A program made the translations under genes and the position numbers. Shown in pieces: positions 7,850 through 17,870 of a stretch of 64,000 bases of DNA. Below the pieces are notes generated by a model, which did no database searches, was not told the DNA's origin, and saw nothing but the letters and a program-made list of their open reading frames with translations. Numbering within the stretch: the stretch's first letter is position 1; every line of letters begins with the position of its first letter. The stretch is from Nitrosomonas cryotolerans ATCC 49181 (GTDB taxonomy: Bacteria; Pseudomonadota; Gammaproteobacteria; Burkholderiales; Nitrosomonadaceae), in contig NZ_FSRO01000001.1 of NCBI RefSeq assembly GCF_900143275.1, positions 806,001-870,000 on the forward strand, in the 5' to 3' direction.

Positions 7850-8862
7850 ACGTTATACGGGCACCACGGCGTGAAGACATCGCGCCTCGGGTCAATGAGT
7901 TCCTGCGCGCTTTGCCGGGTCCGGTAGCCATTCACTTGCCAGGCAGAGATAGCTCCAGGACGCGGGTATTGGTTACGTTGTCACATGGCAATGAGCCATC
8001 CGGACTGGAAGCTTTGCACTTGTGGTTACTTGGTGACGAGCAACCTGCGGTTAACGTGGTGGTGATATTGGGATCTGTGGAGGCCGCCCGGGCGGAGCCG
8101 TTGTTCTTCTTACGTCAGTTGCCTGATCAGCGTGATTTGAATCGCTGCTTCAACCCACCTTACAACAAGGATGAACAGGGTCAATTGGCCCAGTCTATCC
8201 TGCGTTATATCCGTGATTTAAAACCCGAAGCGGTCGTGGACATGCATAACACCTCCGGTTCCAGCGTTGCCTTTGCGGTCACTGTGGGCGATACGCCTGC
8301 ACAGCGTGCTCTGGTCGGCCATTTTGTGAATCGACTGATTGTCACCGACCTGCGTCTGGGATCACTCATGGAGCAAGACCTGGGATGTCCGGTGGTAACC
8401 ATTGAGGCGGGTGGCAGCCTGGATGAAAACTCGGATATCGTTGCCCAGCAAGGGATGCGTAATTTCTTTCTTGCCAGTGAATTATTTTCAGAATCACGGG
8501 AGATTGCACTCTTTCGGCATCCTTTGCGACTCGAACTGCGCCAGCATTCACGAATTGATTACGCTGATCGTGCTCTGCATGATCGCGATATCACCGTGCG
8601 TCAGGACATAGAGAAGTTCAATTTTGCACCAATTGATGTCGACGAGATGCTGGGTTGGCTGGGCGTTGATGGACTATCCCACCTGGTAATTGGCAGTGCT
8701 TGTCAACAACCTCACGCGGTGTCGGAATTTTTCCGGGTTGAGGCAGGTTGCCTTTACCCGGTCCAGCGTATGCACCTGTTCATGGCAACGACGCGACCCG
8801 ACATTGCCGCCTCAGATTGTCTGTTCTATTTCGTTAACGACGTTACGATTGATACCATTTAG
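7843..8862 (+). CDS. succinylglutamate desuccinylase/aspartoacylase family zinc deacylase
   Basis: A 339-residue protein starting at GTG 7843 inside the end of the previous gene. The zinc site of the AstE/AspA (M14-like) fold is visible: HGNEPSG with His48 and Glu51, and DMHNTSG with the third ligand His near residue 134. A later PVVTIEAGG contains the expected catalytic-loop glutamate. Family members hydrolyse N-acyl or gamma-linked amides. Next to a gamma-glutamyl ligase it could trim or recycle the ligase product; this is inference. The C-terminal 80 residues are a beta-rich cap typical of the family. Confidence 0.8.
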   Translation: MLNVIRAPRREDIAPRVNEFLRALPGPVAIHLPGRDSSRTRVLVTLSHGNEPSGLEALHLWLLGDEQPAVNVVVILGSVEAARAEPLFFLRQLPDQRDLNRCFNPPYNKDEQGQLAQSILRYIRDLKPEAVVDMHNTSGSSVAFAVTVGDTPAQRALVGHFVNRLIVTDLRLGSLMEQDLGCPVVTIEAGGSLDENSDIVAQQGMRNFFLASELFSESREIALFRHPLRLELRQHSRIDYADRALHDRDITVRQDIEKFNFAPIDVDEMLGWLGVDGLSHLVIGSACQQPHAVSEFFRVEAGCLYPVQRMHLFMATTRPDIAASDCLFYFVNDVTIDTI

Positions 8863-8877
8863 GGAAATGAACATCTA

Positions 8878-8937
8878 GAGACTTTTGCAAAAGCCCTCGC
8901 CAGAAGTTTTTAACTATTGGAGTTTTTCAAAGGTCTC
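8878..8937. mobile_element. 60-bp internally deleted copy of the GAGACC MITE family
   Basis: It begins GAGACTTTTGCAAAAG and ends TTTTTCAAAGGTCTC. It aligns with the 89-bp copy at 32575-32663 (reverse orientation) but lacks about 29 bases between two ACTATTG repeats, retaining one of them. It sits 15 bases after the deacylase stop. Confidence 0.8.
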
Positions 8938-9065
8938 ATCTATTCTATTACGTCCGTTTTATGCGGGAAAATCCTTATTAAAACAGTTCACATCAAGGCG
9001 TTTGGATATATGGTGAGCACCTTCCCTTTAAGGTGGCGAGGATACTGCTCGCGATAAGCACAGCT

Positions 9066-9611
9066 CTAAAAGTATCCTTCGTGGAGCACCATGGCCTTCC
9101 ACGCGGCCAGGCACAGTAATGTGAAAAAAGCGGCCAGTAAATCATCAAGCATGACGCCTAAACCACCCTTTAATTTATGGTCGTAGTATCGGATGGGCTG
9201 TGGCTTGGCTATGTCAAAAAAACGAAATAGGGCAAATGCCGCCGCTTGCCATATCCAATGATCAGGTGTGAACAACAAGACAAGCAGAAAAGCGACTATC
9301 TCACCCCACACCATACCTTGGTGATGCTGTCTGCCCAGCACTTTACCCGTAATGCCACAGGCCCAGATGCCAGCAATAAACATAATATCGATGAGTAATA
9401 AAAGCCCGATAGGTTCCAGGTAATAATTGCACAACCAGAATAAAGGAAAGGCTGCCAGTGTTCCAATCGTACCTGGCGCGATTGAACTCAGCCCAAGACC
9501 GCCTCCAAACGCGATAAAATGCACGAATCGACTGGATACAAAATTCCAATCAGCCGGTGGGTGCGATGATTTATCTTTTGATGGGTTCGTATCAGCTATG
9601 GAAGTGGTCAT
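9066..9611 (-). CDS. pgpA: phosphatidylglycerophosphatase A
   Basis: A 181-residue membrane protein of the PgpA family, which removes the phosphate from phosphatidylglycerophosphate to yield phosphatidylglycerol. Signatures are FGGGLGLSSIAPGTIGTL near residue 36, the acidic VWGEIVAF, and FRFFDIAKPQPI with DDLLAAFF toward the C terminus. Four hydrophobic segments are evident. The start overlaps the end of thiL by 20 bases, making it the last gene of the rib-nusB-thiL transcript. Confidence 0.92.
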   Translation of the reverse strand: MTTSIADTNPSKDKSSHPPADWNFVSSRFVHFIAFGGGLGLSSIAPGTIGTLAAFPLFWLCNYYLEPIGLLLLIDIMFIAGIWACGITGKVLGRQHHQGMVWGEIVAFLLVLLFTPDHWIWQAAAFALFRFFDIAKPQPIRYYDHKLKGGLGVMLDDLLAAFFTLLCLAAWKAMVLHEGYF

Positions 9612-10563
9612 ACCCCTTTGACTCCATTATGATTGGTTTACCTTGTCGGTCTTTCACAATTAAATCTTTTCCAGGCCCGATTTTTCCAATACGCGTCAAT
9701 GAAATGGAGAGTTCATGTGAAAGCATGTCAATTTCCTTTCGATTTTCCGGTGGTGCGGTAAAACAGAGTTCATAATCATCTCCGCCTGCCAGCAAACAGC
9801 GGATGGCCCATGGCTGGGGCAGATATTTCTGCATAACGGTCGAACAGGCGATCGCGTTCATCTGAATAGTAGCCGAAACTTGAGAATATTCCAGTATATG
9901 TCCCAGATCGGCCATCAGTCCATCCGATATATCAATCGCACTGTGTGCGAGCCCAATCAGCCGTTGCCCCAGTTCAACGCGTGCTTTAGGTGTATACAAT
10001 GCGGGTAGGCATTGTGTAACTTCACTGGTCTCAAGAACCTGTCGCTGCTGTTGATGAGCTAACACTAATGCGGCATCCCCCAGGAAGCCAGAAATCCAGA
10101 TATCATCACCCGGTTTTGCACCACTTCGTCGCAGCGCTTTTTTCTTAGGTACTTCACCGATAATTTGTATGCAGATATTGAGTGGGCCACAGGTGGTATC
10201 TCCACCAATCAGGTCAACCTGATGCTGTTGGGCAAGCTCAAAAAAACCTTCTGAAAAGGCACTCAGCCAGGCTGTATTTTCTTGTGCCAAGTGGTTGGGA
10301 AGTGTGAGGGAAAGTAATGCCCATCGGGGTTTTGCACCCATTGCGGCCATATCGGAGAGATTGACTGCTAACGATTTATAACCGAGGCTGCGCGGATCGG
10401 TATCAGCCAGGAAATGCTTTCCGGCTACCAGTGTATCGGTCGAAATGGCTAATTCCGATTCACCTGCAGCAGCAATGAGTGCAGCATCATCGCCTATCCC
10501 TAATACGGTGCCAGTAGTTGGGCGTATAAAATAATGACGAATAAGATCAAATTCTGAATACAT
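9592..10563 (-). CDS. thiL: thiamine-monophosphate kinase
   Basis: A 323-residue cytosolic kinase that makes thiamine diphosphate from thiamine monophosphate. Motifs: EFDLIRHYF at the N terminus, GIGDDAALI near residue 22, a metal-binding NLSDMAAMGAKP, GGDTT near residue 120, IDISDGL, and GGDDYEL near residue 240. Full length for ThiL. It follows nusB by about 110 bases and overlaps pgpA. Confidence 0.95.
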   Translation of the reverse strand: MYSEFDLIRHYFIRPTTGTVLGIGDDAALIAAAGESELAISTDTLVAGKHFLADTDPRSLGYKSLAVNLSDMAAMGAKPRWALLSLTLPNHLAQENTAWLSAFSEGFFELAQQHQVDLIGGDTTCGPLNICIQIIGEVPKKKALRRSGAKPGDDIWISGFLGDAALVLAHQQQRQVLETSEVTQCLPALYTPKARVELGQRLIGLAHSAIDISDGLMADLGHILEYSQVSATIQMNAIACSTVMQKYLPQPWAIRCLLAGGDDYELCFTAPPENRKEIDMLSHELSISLTRIGKIGPGKDLIVKDRQGKPIIMESKGYDHFHS

Positions 10564-10673
10564 TCTTTAATAATTACGCTGGAGAGAATCATATAAAAGG
10601 ATATGGTGCATTCTACTGTCCAGTTTATCCGTACCGACGTTTTTAACGTAACGCGGCAGCGGATATTGATAGT

Positions 10674-11171
10674 TTAACCTTTGGGCTGGGTCCGTGCTGC
10701 GACCTCTATTGCGCGCAATTGAACGGCCAGCTTGTCGAGTACACCGTTAACATATTTGTATCCATCAGTGCTTCCGTAGCTCTTGGCCAGTTCTATTGCT
10801 TCATTAATGATAGCCCGATAGGGAATTTCTGGATGATGCGCTAATTCATAAGTGCTGATGAGCAGGATCGCAAATTCGACCGGACTCAGTTCATCAAGAG
10901 GACGATCCAGACACGGTTGAATTCTTTCTTGCAGTATGGCTGTGTTATTCAATACGCCATGCAGCAGATCGGAAAAGTATGGTTGGTCTGCTGTCATGAA
11001 CGTATCCGTTTCACGTAACTGGGCTTCAATGAAGTCTATACTGCCGCCTGTAACACGCCATTGATAAATGCCTTGCAAAGCAAATTCACGCGAATGTCGT
11101 CGTCGACTTTTTCTGTCTGTAGAATTGCTTTTCTTGTTTGTTGCCGGTGGTACAGGTATAGCAGCGGTCAT
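10674..11171 (-). CDS. nusB: transcription antitermination factor NusB
   Basis: A 165-residue all-helical RNA-binding protein of rRNA antitermination (binds boxA with NusE). The signature runs from [15 protein letters not shown] near residue 23 to [16 protein letters not shown] and [13 protein letters not shown] at the C-terminal end. The N terminus has a Lys/Arg/Ser-rich extension of about 20 residues. Its start overlaps the ribH stop by four bases, a conserved ribH-nusB coupling. Confidence 0.96.
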   Translation of the reverse strand: MTAAIPVPPATNKKSNSTDRKSRRRHSREFALQGIYQWRVTGGSIDFIEAQLRETDTFMTADQPYFSDLLHGVLNNTAILQERIQPCLDRPLDELSPVEFAILLISTYELAHHPEIPYRAIINEAIELAKSYGSTDGYKYVNGVLDKLAVQLRAIEVAARTQPKG

Positions 11172-11650
11172 TGCTCAATTTCATCAAGTTTAATTTGAAG
11201 GTTCGCCATTTCTATCGCAGCACGTGCCGATTCAGCTCCTTTTTGACTCATGCGGGCTATTGCCTGGTCGTCATTTTCAGTCGTGAGTATTCCATTGGCA
11301 ATAGGAATTTCCGTGTCAAGCTGTACGGTAGTGATCCCACGGGCTGATTCATTGGAAACGATTTCAAAATGATAAGTATCACCCCGTATTACCGCCCCTA
11401 ATGCGATGAGGGCATCAAATTGATCGGATAAAGCCATTTTTTGTAATACGAGCGGAATTTCCAGTGCACCAGGAACGCTTGTCAGCACTATATTAGACGC
11501 CTGTACACCATATTTTATGAGTTCTTCTGTACAAGCACTCAGTAATCCTTCTCCCACGTCAATATTAAAGCGACTCATCACGATACCAATTCGTAATTCA
11601 GATCCGTTCAGGTCCGTTTCATACTCTATAATGTTGTCATAGTAAGCCAT
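11168..11650 (-). CDS. ribH: 6,7-dimethyl-8-ribityllumazine synthase
   Basis: A 160-residue lumazine synthase condensing the 4-carbon product of RibB with the ribitylaminopyrimidine. Motifs: [36 protein letters not shown] (catalytic His), and [12 protein letters not shown]. Normal length for subunits that assemble into pentamers or 60-mers. It lies between ribBA and nusB. Confidence 0.96.
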   Translation of the reverse strand: MAYYDNIIEYETDLNGSELRIGIVMSRFNIDVGEGLLSACTEELIKYGVQASNIVLTSVPGALEIPLVLQKMALSDQFDALIALGAVIRGDTYHFEIVSNESARGITTVQLDTEIPIANGILTTENDDQAIARMSQKGAESARAAIEMANLQIKLDEIEQ

Positions 11651-11745
11651 TTTTGCTCCCCTATACCAATTGTAATGATGTATATTGCAATGTTAAGTTC
11701 AGAAAATATCTTTTCCGGTGAGTGAGATAAGTCTGTTCTTTGTTG

Positions 11746-12834
11746 TTATTCCATATAGCCGGTTACTTCGAGGCCAAATCCGGTCATGCTTGGCATTTTC
11801 CTGGGTGTTGCGAGTAATCGCATCTTGCCAACCTTGAGGTCCTTTAATATCTGAGCTCCGATGCCATGACTACGCAAATCTGTTTTAGTCGTATTCAGGT
11901 GCTCAGTATTGGATGATTTAAGACGCGCTATCAGATCAGTTGAATTTTCTTTAGGGTATAGCAATACGATAACTCCCTGCTCGGCTTTAGCAATGAGGCG
12001 CAATGCATTATTAATACTCCAGGAGTGCGTACTGTCATCGATACTCAGTAAATCAATGACAGATAAGGGCGCATGTACTCGTACTAATGTTTCAGTTGCA
12101 GGATTTATATCACCTTTTATCAAGGCAAGATGTGTCGTATTGGCTGTTTCATCACGATAGGCGGTCAGCAGGAACTCGCCATGTATGGTTTGAATGAAAC
12201 GCTCAGCTACCCGGGATACGAGACTCTCTGTAAGGCTACGGTAATAAATCAGATCAGCAATAGTGCCGATCTTAAGCTGATGCTTTTGGGCAAATGTGAT
12301 TAAGTCTGGCAAACGCGCCATGCTGCCATCCTCTTTCAGAATTTCGCAAATAACCGATGCCGGGGTCAGCCCCGCCATGCTGGCTAAGTCACATCCTGCT
12401 TCGGTGTGCCCGGCACGGACCAATACCCCTCCTTTCTGCGCCATAAGTGGAAAAATATGACCCGGCTGAAGGATGTCTTCCGGCTTCGCATCTGGCTTTA
12501 CGGCCACCTGAATAGTACGGGCCCGATCAGCAGCAGAAATCCCGGTTGTTACCCCGCTCGCGGCTTCGATAGAAAGTGTGAAATTGGTGCCTAATGGAGA
12601 ATAGTTGGCAGAAACCATCAGGGGTAAATTTAATTGGTGACAGCGTTCCGCTGTTAATGTTAGGCAGATCAGTCCACGCCCATGTGTGACCATAAAATTA
12701 ATGGCCTCTGGGGTGACAAAATCGGCTGCGAGAACCAGATCTCCTTCGTTCTCACGGTCTTCTTCATCAACAAGAACTACCATTTTGCCGACCTTGAGAT
12801 CGGCGACAATATCTTCGACCGCGCTGATTACCAT
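11746..12834 (-). CDS. ribB: 3,4-dihydroxy-2-butanone-4-phosphate synthase with degenerate GTP cyclohydrolase II-like domain
   Basis: A 362-residue RibBA-type protein. Residues 1-205 are a complete RibB domain: [12 protein letters not shown] near residue 24, THGRGLICL, and HTEAGCDL, all needed for ribulose-5-phosphate conversion. Residues about 210-362 align in position with GTP cyclohydrolase II, but the zinc cysteines (normally in ECLTGD and RCDCG) are missing; the region reads [17 protein letters not shown]. The C-terminal half is therefore unlikely to open GTP, and a separate RibA is expected elsewhere. Located between ribE and ribH. Confidence 0.92.
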   Translation of the reverse strand: MVISAVEDIVADLKVGKMVVLVDEEDRENEGDLVLAADFVTPEAINFMVTHGRGLICLTLTAERCHQLNLPLMVSANYSPLGTNFTLSIEAASGVTTGISAADRARTIQVAVKPDAKPEDILQPGHIFPLMAQKGGVLVRAGHTEAGCDLASMAGLTPASVICEILKEDGSMARLPDLITFAQKHQLKIGTIADLIYYRSLTESLVSRVAERFIQTIHGEFLLTAYRDETANTTHLALIKGDINPATETLVRVHAPLSVIDLLSIDDSTHSWSINNALRLIAKAEQGVIVLLYPKENSTDLIARLKSSNTEHLNTTKTDLRSHGIGAQILKDLKVGKMRLLATPRKMPSMTGFGLEVTGYME

Positions 12835-12851
12835 GTTTGTATTGATCCTGT

Positions 12852-13457
12852 TTATACGTAAACGTTTATTAATCGGGCGATATACCGTGCCAGCATATCC
12901 GTTTCGAGATTCACACTGAAACCAGGTTTAAGTTCATTTAATGTTGTCATACTAAGGGTATGCGGAATGAGATTAACTGAAAACACATCCCCTTCGATCT
13001 GATTGATCGTTAGGCTGACGCCATTAACTGTAATTGAACCTTTTTCTGCCATGTATTTTAACAATGAAGAAGGTGCTCTAATCGCTAACAGAACACTTTC
13101 TCCTACCGGTTCAAATTTAATGACTTCACCAACACTATCAACATGGCCACTGACCAGGTGTCCCCCCAGTCTATCAGACAGGCGCATTGCTTTTTCCAGA
13201 TTGACGCGTGTTCCTAATTGATCCAGGTTTTGTGTGCAATTCAATGTTTCCCGTGAAACATCTACTGTGAACATATCCGGATATATAGCGGTTACTGTAA
13301 GACAGGCACCATTTACAGCAATGCTGTCTCCTGTTTTCATATCATTTAAATCTAATCCGCCAGCTGTGATATTCAGACATAATCCATGCTGTTGTGATTT
13401 TTCTTGCGGTGTTATCTGTTTTATCTCTCCGATCGCTTCTGTGATGCCAGTAAACAT
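12852..13457 (-). CDS. ribE: riboflavin synthase alpha subunit
   Basis: A 201-residue protein that dismutates two lumazines to riboflavin. Two similar barrels are visible, each with a conserved start and a NGVSLT/[11 protein letters not shown] motif: [12 protein letters not shown] at the N terminus, [11 protein letters not shown] near residue 45, and [11 protein letters not shown] near residue 138. It is the first gene of the rib operon, with AGGAGC ahead of the ATG. No FMN riboswitch is present in the short 60-base gap to mltF. Confidence 0.95.
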   Translation of the reverse strand: MFTGITEAIGEIKQITPQEKSQQHGLCLNITAGGLDLNDMKTGDSIAVNGACLTVTAIYPDMFTVDVSRETLNCTQNLDQLGTRVNLEKAMRLSDRLGGHLVSGHVDSVGEVIKFEPVGESVLLAIRAPSSLLKYMAEKGSITVNGVSLTINQIEGDVFSVNLIPHTLSMTTLNELKPGFSVNLETDMLARYIARLINVYV

Positions 13458-13517
13458 TGAATAGCTCCTTTTAACTTCAAGTTAGTTAATGCGGATAATC
13501 GGGATAGCGAACTAGAG

Positions 13518-14903
13518 TTAATGAAGGCCTGGCAGGTTTGGAGATAAAGGTGGGTGATATTTTTTCATGATATCGTAGTATGCGCGTACCGATTCTGTCA
13601 GAATAACCGCTTCTCCACCACGCGTACGACCATATTTTAAAGTGTCAAAATATTTTTTCTTGCTTAGTAACGGTAAAGTTTTTTTTAAATCTATCCATAA
13701 ATCCGGCTTTAGGTTGATACGGCGTGCCAGCGTGCGTGCATCTATAATATGTCCATAACCTTGATTGTATGCCGCGAGCGCAATCCAGGTACGATCGGGT
13801 TCGGTGATGCGTTGTGGCAGTCTCTTTTTCAATAGCTGCAAATAGCGCGCACCCGCTAGTATACTCTGTTGTGCATCAAGCCGGTTTGCCACTTTCATGC
13901 GTTTTGCGGTATCTTTTGTCAACATCATGATTCCTCGCACACCCGTTCGCGATGTTGCCAACGGATCCCAAAGCGATTCCTGGTAAGAGAGTGCGGCAAT
14001 CAAGCGCCAGTCTATGTCTGTTAGTGCTTCTGCCTGATAAAAGTGCTTGCGTAGATTTGGCAATATGGCTGACATATCGTCTAGGAAATGACGTATATCA
14101 GCTTCTTCCAATCGATGAAGATGCCCATTATAGCGATCAAGTAATTGATTTAAAGTTCCATCCCGTTTTATCCGGGTAAAAAACTGTCCTGTTTTACCTA
14201 TCAGTGCTTGTTCAGAAAATTTTGAGAAAATCCAGCAACTATTTGTTGCTTCGCCCAAATTGAATGCGACACCCAGATTAGGATAGAAATGTTTTGCTCG
14301 TTTGATTTGAAGGGAATCCGCAACGGTAAAGGTAATGACATCTTCTGCTAATTTTACGAGTAAATGATCACTGGATGTCTCCACGGCCAGCCATTTTAGA
14401 TCAGGCAGTAACTGTTTAATGTTGCTTAATCGTGTTTCATAAATGGTGCCTGCTGGAATCTCAGTTGTCTTGCCAATCAGATGGGTAAAGTCTGCTGGCT
14501 TGGGCTGTGTTGTGTTGTAAGCGATCTGATGCTGTATTTGTTGATAAACAGGCCCCAGACGGAAACGGATCAGCTGGTTATCTGGAATCTGTAGGCCCAT
14601 GGCAATATGTCCTTGTTGTGCCTGCAATGCAGCCAATGCTTGATCGGGTCGCTGCATGACTACGAATCTCGTTTTTAATCCTAATTCACGAGCAAACTCA
14701 GTTGCCAAATCGTATGTTAGGCCAGAATAACCACCATTCGTATTTTTATAGAAATTAACCGAATGTTTTACAGTGATGATGACCAGTTCATGCGTTGTTC
14801 CAAAGGGCGGCACTGGCTTTTTAAATGAATCGCAGCCGGACAGCAGGCATCCTAGAATTATCAATATAAAACGTGGTGAGGTCGTTCGCATGAAAAATAG
14901 CAT
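13518..14903 (-). CDS. mltF: lytic murein transglycosylase MltF-like lipoprotein
   Basis: A 461-residue protein. The N terminus is a lipoprotein signal (lipobox LLSGC, Cys24), placing it in the outer membrane or periplasm. Residues about 38-255 form a family 3 solute-binding domain, a regulatory peptide sensor in MltF. Residues about 290-440 form the SLT lysozyme-like domain with catalytic Glu in ALSYQESLWDP, then TGVRGIMML and AAYNQGYGH. It cleaves peptidoglycan glycan strands producing anhydro ends. It lies 60 bases upstream of ribE on the same strand and may share readthrough. Confidence 0.92.
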   Translation of the reverse strand: MLFFMRTTSPRFILIILGCLLSGCDSFKKPVPPFGTTHELVIITVKHSVNFYKNTNGGYSGLTYDLATEFARELGLKTRFVVMQRPDQALAALQAQQGHIAMGLQIPDNQLIRFRLGPVYQQIQHQIAYNTTQPKPADFTHLIGKTTEIPAGTIYETRLSNIKQLLPDLKWLAVETSSDHLLVKLAEDVITFTVADSLQIKRAKHFYPNLGVAFNLGEATNSCWIFSKFSEQALIGKTGQFFTRIKRDGTLNQLLDRYNGHLHRLEEADIRHFLDDMSAILPNLRKHFYQAEALTDIDWRLIAALSYQESLWDPLATSRTGVRGIMMLTKDTAKRMKVANRLDAQQSILAGARYLQLLKKRLPQRITEPDRTWIALAAYNQGYGHIIDARTLARRINLKPDLWIDLKKTLPLLSKKKYFDTLKYGRTRGGEAVILTESVRAYYDIMKKYHPPLSPNLPGLH

Positions 14904-15315
14904 TATCGAATACTAGATTGTACAGCGACACGAGATTGACACTGGATTGACCTGCATGTCTGTATCCGGTCAGTGTTCGCGATTATCGTTGTTACTCGTA
15001 TCGATGAAAAAAGAAAACGGTATCCCAGAATCCTGAATCTGATTGTCTGGTTAAGTAACCGGTTAATATAATGGGAGTTGAAGAAAAGTATCAATCTGTC
15101 CATTAGTACTCCATTATTCTAAAGACGGATGTCTTTGAAACGGATAGATTTATTAGTTTTACATTTTTTTAGAGCACACGACAACATTATTACGATGTCT
15201 GGTGCACCTTCAGAAGCCATTGCTTTCTTTTCCTGAGATGATTCTTAGATTAGAAAGCGATTTATGGTTACCATAAATAAAAAACCGAGAGGTATTTTTT
15301 ATTTCTATCTTAATA
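14904..15315. other. 410-bp intergenic stretch
   Basis: No convincing gene. One 66-codon minus-strand frame occurs but is rich in Arg, Ile and Ser with no family features. The region presumably carries the mltF promoter on the right-hand side and the 3' flank of the tRNA. Confidence 0.4.
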
Positions 15316-15392
15316 TGGTGCGCCCAACACGATTCGAACGTGTGACCCCCGCCTTCGGAGGGCGGTACTCTATCCAGCTGAGCTATGGGCGC
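15316..15392 (-). tRNA. tRNA-Arg (anticodon CCG)
   Basis: A 77-nucleotide cloverleaf including encoded CCA. The acceptor arm is GCGCCCA/TGGGCGC, the T arm contains GTTCGAATC, and the anticodon stem CCGCC/GGCGG encloses loop CTCCGAA, giving CCG. It is on the minus strand, downstream of a CNNM-type gene. Confidence 0.97.
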
Positions 15393-15502
15393 ATATGAAA
15401 CAAAATAGTCAAATTAAACAGGCACAGGATAACTGCTTTTGTTCTTCTCGTCCAACTTCATCTGTGACTAAAAAATAAATCATCAGGTTAGTATGATACC
15501 GG

Positions 15503-16786
15503 CTATTTTTCTTCTGTTATAGGTGGGATAGGATAAATGCGTACAATTTTTACCACCTGATTTTTAGTCTGAATAATTTCCATGGGATATCCAGCAATAT
15601 TGAGGCCGATGCCCGCTTCAGGAATATCCTGAAAATATTCTAGTATCAGGCCATTTAAGGTTTTTGGACCATCCAGCGGTAATTGGAGATCGAGTTTACG
15701 ATTTAGATCACGTAGCAGGCTACTCCCCTCAACGATAATACTGCCATCCTCTTGCTTCTGGAAAGTGCTGATTTGAGTTGGTGCTTGTGTTGTGAATTCA
15801 CCAATAATTTCTTCGATGATATCTTCAAGTGTGACTAACCCCATCCATTCGCCATATTCATCTACAACTAAACCTACTCGTTTTCGACTCTCCTGAAATA
15901 ATTGTAATTGTGAGAATAAAGGCGTTCCAGAGGGGATGAAGTAGGGTTGATGCATGACTTTTTCAAGTGTGGCAGCAGTTATTTTGCCATTTTTCATTTG
16001 ATTCAACACCCTGCGTACATGCACAATGCCAACGATATTGTCGAGTCGCTCACGGTATACGGGTAATCGGGTGTGGTGACAGGTGAGTAATTGAGTATGA
16101 ATCGTTTCGTCATCGGCATTTAAGTCTATCGCTTCGATCTGACTGCGCGGGACAATGACATCATCTACAGTAACGGTTTCAAGATCAAATAGATTCAGCA
16201 GTACACTTTGATGTTTTTTTTGTATGAAATGACCTCCTTCCAACACCAGTGTTCTGAGTTCTTCTGAACTAATATTATGCGTACCCTCTCCCTTTTCCAG
16301 ATTCAGTCGCAGCATAAATAATAAAGCGCTTACAAACAAATTAACAAACCACACCACTGGATAGAAAATCTTTAGTAGCGGCGACAATACGTAGCTTGCT
16401 GCTAATGCAATACGCTCAGGATAAGCCGCAGCAATTACCTTCGGTGTAATTTCACTAAATATCAGAATGGCAAAAGTAATGCATATTGTACCAATCAGCA
16501 AAGCCAGCTCATCGTGACTGAAGAAAGTAGAAATAATGACGGCCACCAGTGTTGCCGAGGCCGTGTTGAGTAGATTGTTGCCAAGAAGAATGACACCCAA
16601 CAATCTATCTGTATTGTCTAGTAATTTAGTCGTTAAACGTGCACCGCGATGCCCTTGTTTGGCGAGGTGCTTGAGTCGATAACGATTGATTGCCATCATG
16701 CTGGTTTCTGAAAGGGAAAAGAAGCCAGACAGAATTAACAAAAAGGCTAATATAATTAGCATTATATGTAATGGTATATTTTCCAA
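15503..16786 (-). CDS. CNNM/CorC-type membrane protein with CBS pair
   Basis: A 427-residue protein of the HlyC/CorC family. Residues 1-190 form the DUF21 (CNNM) transmembrane domain with three or four membrane helices (LSETSMMAINRYRLKHL, LLGNNLLNTASA). Residues about 205-335 are two CBS domains (VPRSQIEAIDL, VVDEYGEWMGLVTLEDI). Residues about 345-420 are the CorC_HlyC domain. CNNM proteins are linked to Mg2+ extrusion. Distinct from the short soluble CorC at 49180-50031, which lacks the membrane domain. Confidence 0.88.
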   Translation of the reverse strand: MENIPLHIMLIILAFLLILSGFFSLSETSMMAINRYRLKHLAKQGHRGARLTTKLLDNTDRLLGVILLGNNLLNTASATLVAVIISTFFSHDELALLIGTICITFAILIFSEITPKVIAAAYPERIALAASYVLSPLLKIFYPVVWFVNLFVSALLFMLRLNLEKGEGTHNISSEELRTLVLEGGHFIQKKHQSVLLNLFDLETVTVDDVIVPRSQIEAIDLNADDETIHTQLLTCHHTRLPVYRERLDNIVGIVHVRRVLNQMKNGKITAATLEKVMHQPYFIPSGTPLFSQLQLFQESRKRVGLVVDEYGEWMGLVTLEDIIEEIIGEFTTQAPTQISTFQKQEDGSIIVEGSSLLRDLNRKLDLQLPLDGPKTLNGLILEYFQDIPEAGIGLNIAGYPMEIIQTKNQVVKIVRIYPIPPITEEK

Positions 16787-17870
16787 GAAACACCTTATTT
16801 CACATTAGAGAGAGATGTTGATGAAGCAACACACGAATGAGCTTAAAAAAAACGGTAAGTTCATATCGTATTTGTATGGTATGGCATAAGTCATCCTGGC
16901 AAAATCCAGAGTGGGTATAACAGACTTATCGTGACATCTAGTGAAAATAACATTGATTTTAATAAAATTATTAAATGGGATGCCTATTATTCCGAATAAT
17001 TAATCTGAGATTAAAGAGAATGGGGAATATATGAAATCAAGCTGGCCGAAGCAAGAATCTTACGGCAAGACTGGGTCAATTATAAACCGTGTATCGCATT
17101 GACTATCAATCTGATACCAGTATAGGAAAACGAAAGGGATAGCGTTCATCATCTAAACTCTCGGGAAGTCTCGACTTTTAGGCCGAGGGAGTAAGAAAAA
17201 ATTGTGGTTTTGGTTGCGGTCGATTCTTACATTGAACCACCTCGCTGTATTTTGTGCAGGATGGGTGCCAGATGTGCCCGGTATCTGTCATTCCAGTCGA
17301 AGCATGACAAACAAGTTGCCGAATGTACGGTTAGCGGCTTTAGGTGGAACGACAAGGCCTTGAAGCGGGTAGAAATGAGCGAGCCTTTAATTATTCGCCG
17401 GGCTGGTGGGGTGAGTCTTTGAAGATGCTTTAAATCCTGTTTGCATTGGGCTGTGCTCGAGTTGTGGTTAGTAGATTGGGAATCTGTTTCCTTCAAGGAG
17501 GGAAGCAGTGAATAATGCCAGGAGCACTGCTTGAAAAGTGAAGGATTGAAGATTCTGTATGGAGGAAAAGCGAAACAGCGTATGTTCAATGTTCTGTGAC
17601 GGGATAATATGCCCTGTCTGGATAAAAGGAAACCTCAGTAAGCTGCGGTTTTATTCAAGTCATGGCGCATAATCAGGGATAGATTAATGCGGGGAGTCAT
17701 TGTGATTACCCGCTATTTATTATTGAGAAAACACAATAATAAAAACAGAGCCAAAGAGGCTGAAATATAGACAATGTATTGAATGTTGATGACCTGTTCG
17801 AAAGCCAACCGGGTGTTAGATAGCGGATGCCCAAATATGACACGCATCCGCTGTAGTATACAGATTTGTA
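16787..17870. other. 1.08-kb stretch with no convincing gene
   Basis: Two overlapping frames on opposite strands (plus 17204-17422 and minus 17227-17589) exist, but neither has a clear ribosome site or a family motif. A pair of arms AGCGGATGC/GCATCCGCT near 17821-17852 forms a 9-bp hairpin downstream of the DUF3460 gene, and a weak AACCTCAG/CTGCGGTT hairpin lies near 17630-17655. The rest appears unstructured. It may be a decayed gene or hold an unrecognised RNA. Confidence 0.4.

Noticed and set aside
13458..13517. Possible FMN riboswitch ahead of ribE
   Set aside because: Only 60 bases separate ribE from mltF, too short, and no RFN-like stems are visible.
14903..15103. 66-codon minus-strand frame upstream of mltF
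   Set aside because: No ribosome site, unusual composition and no membrane or domain feature; treated as intergenic.
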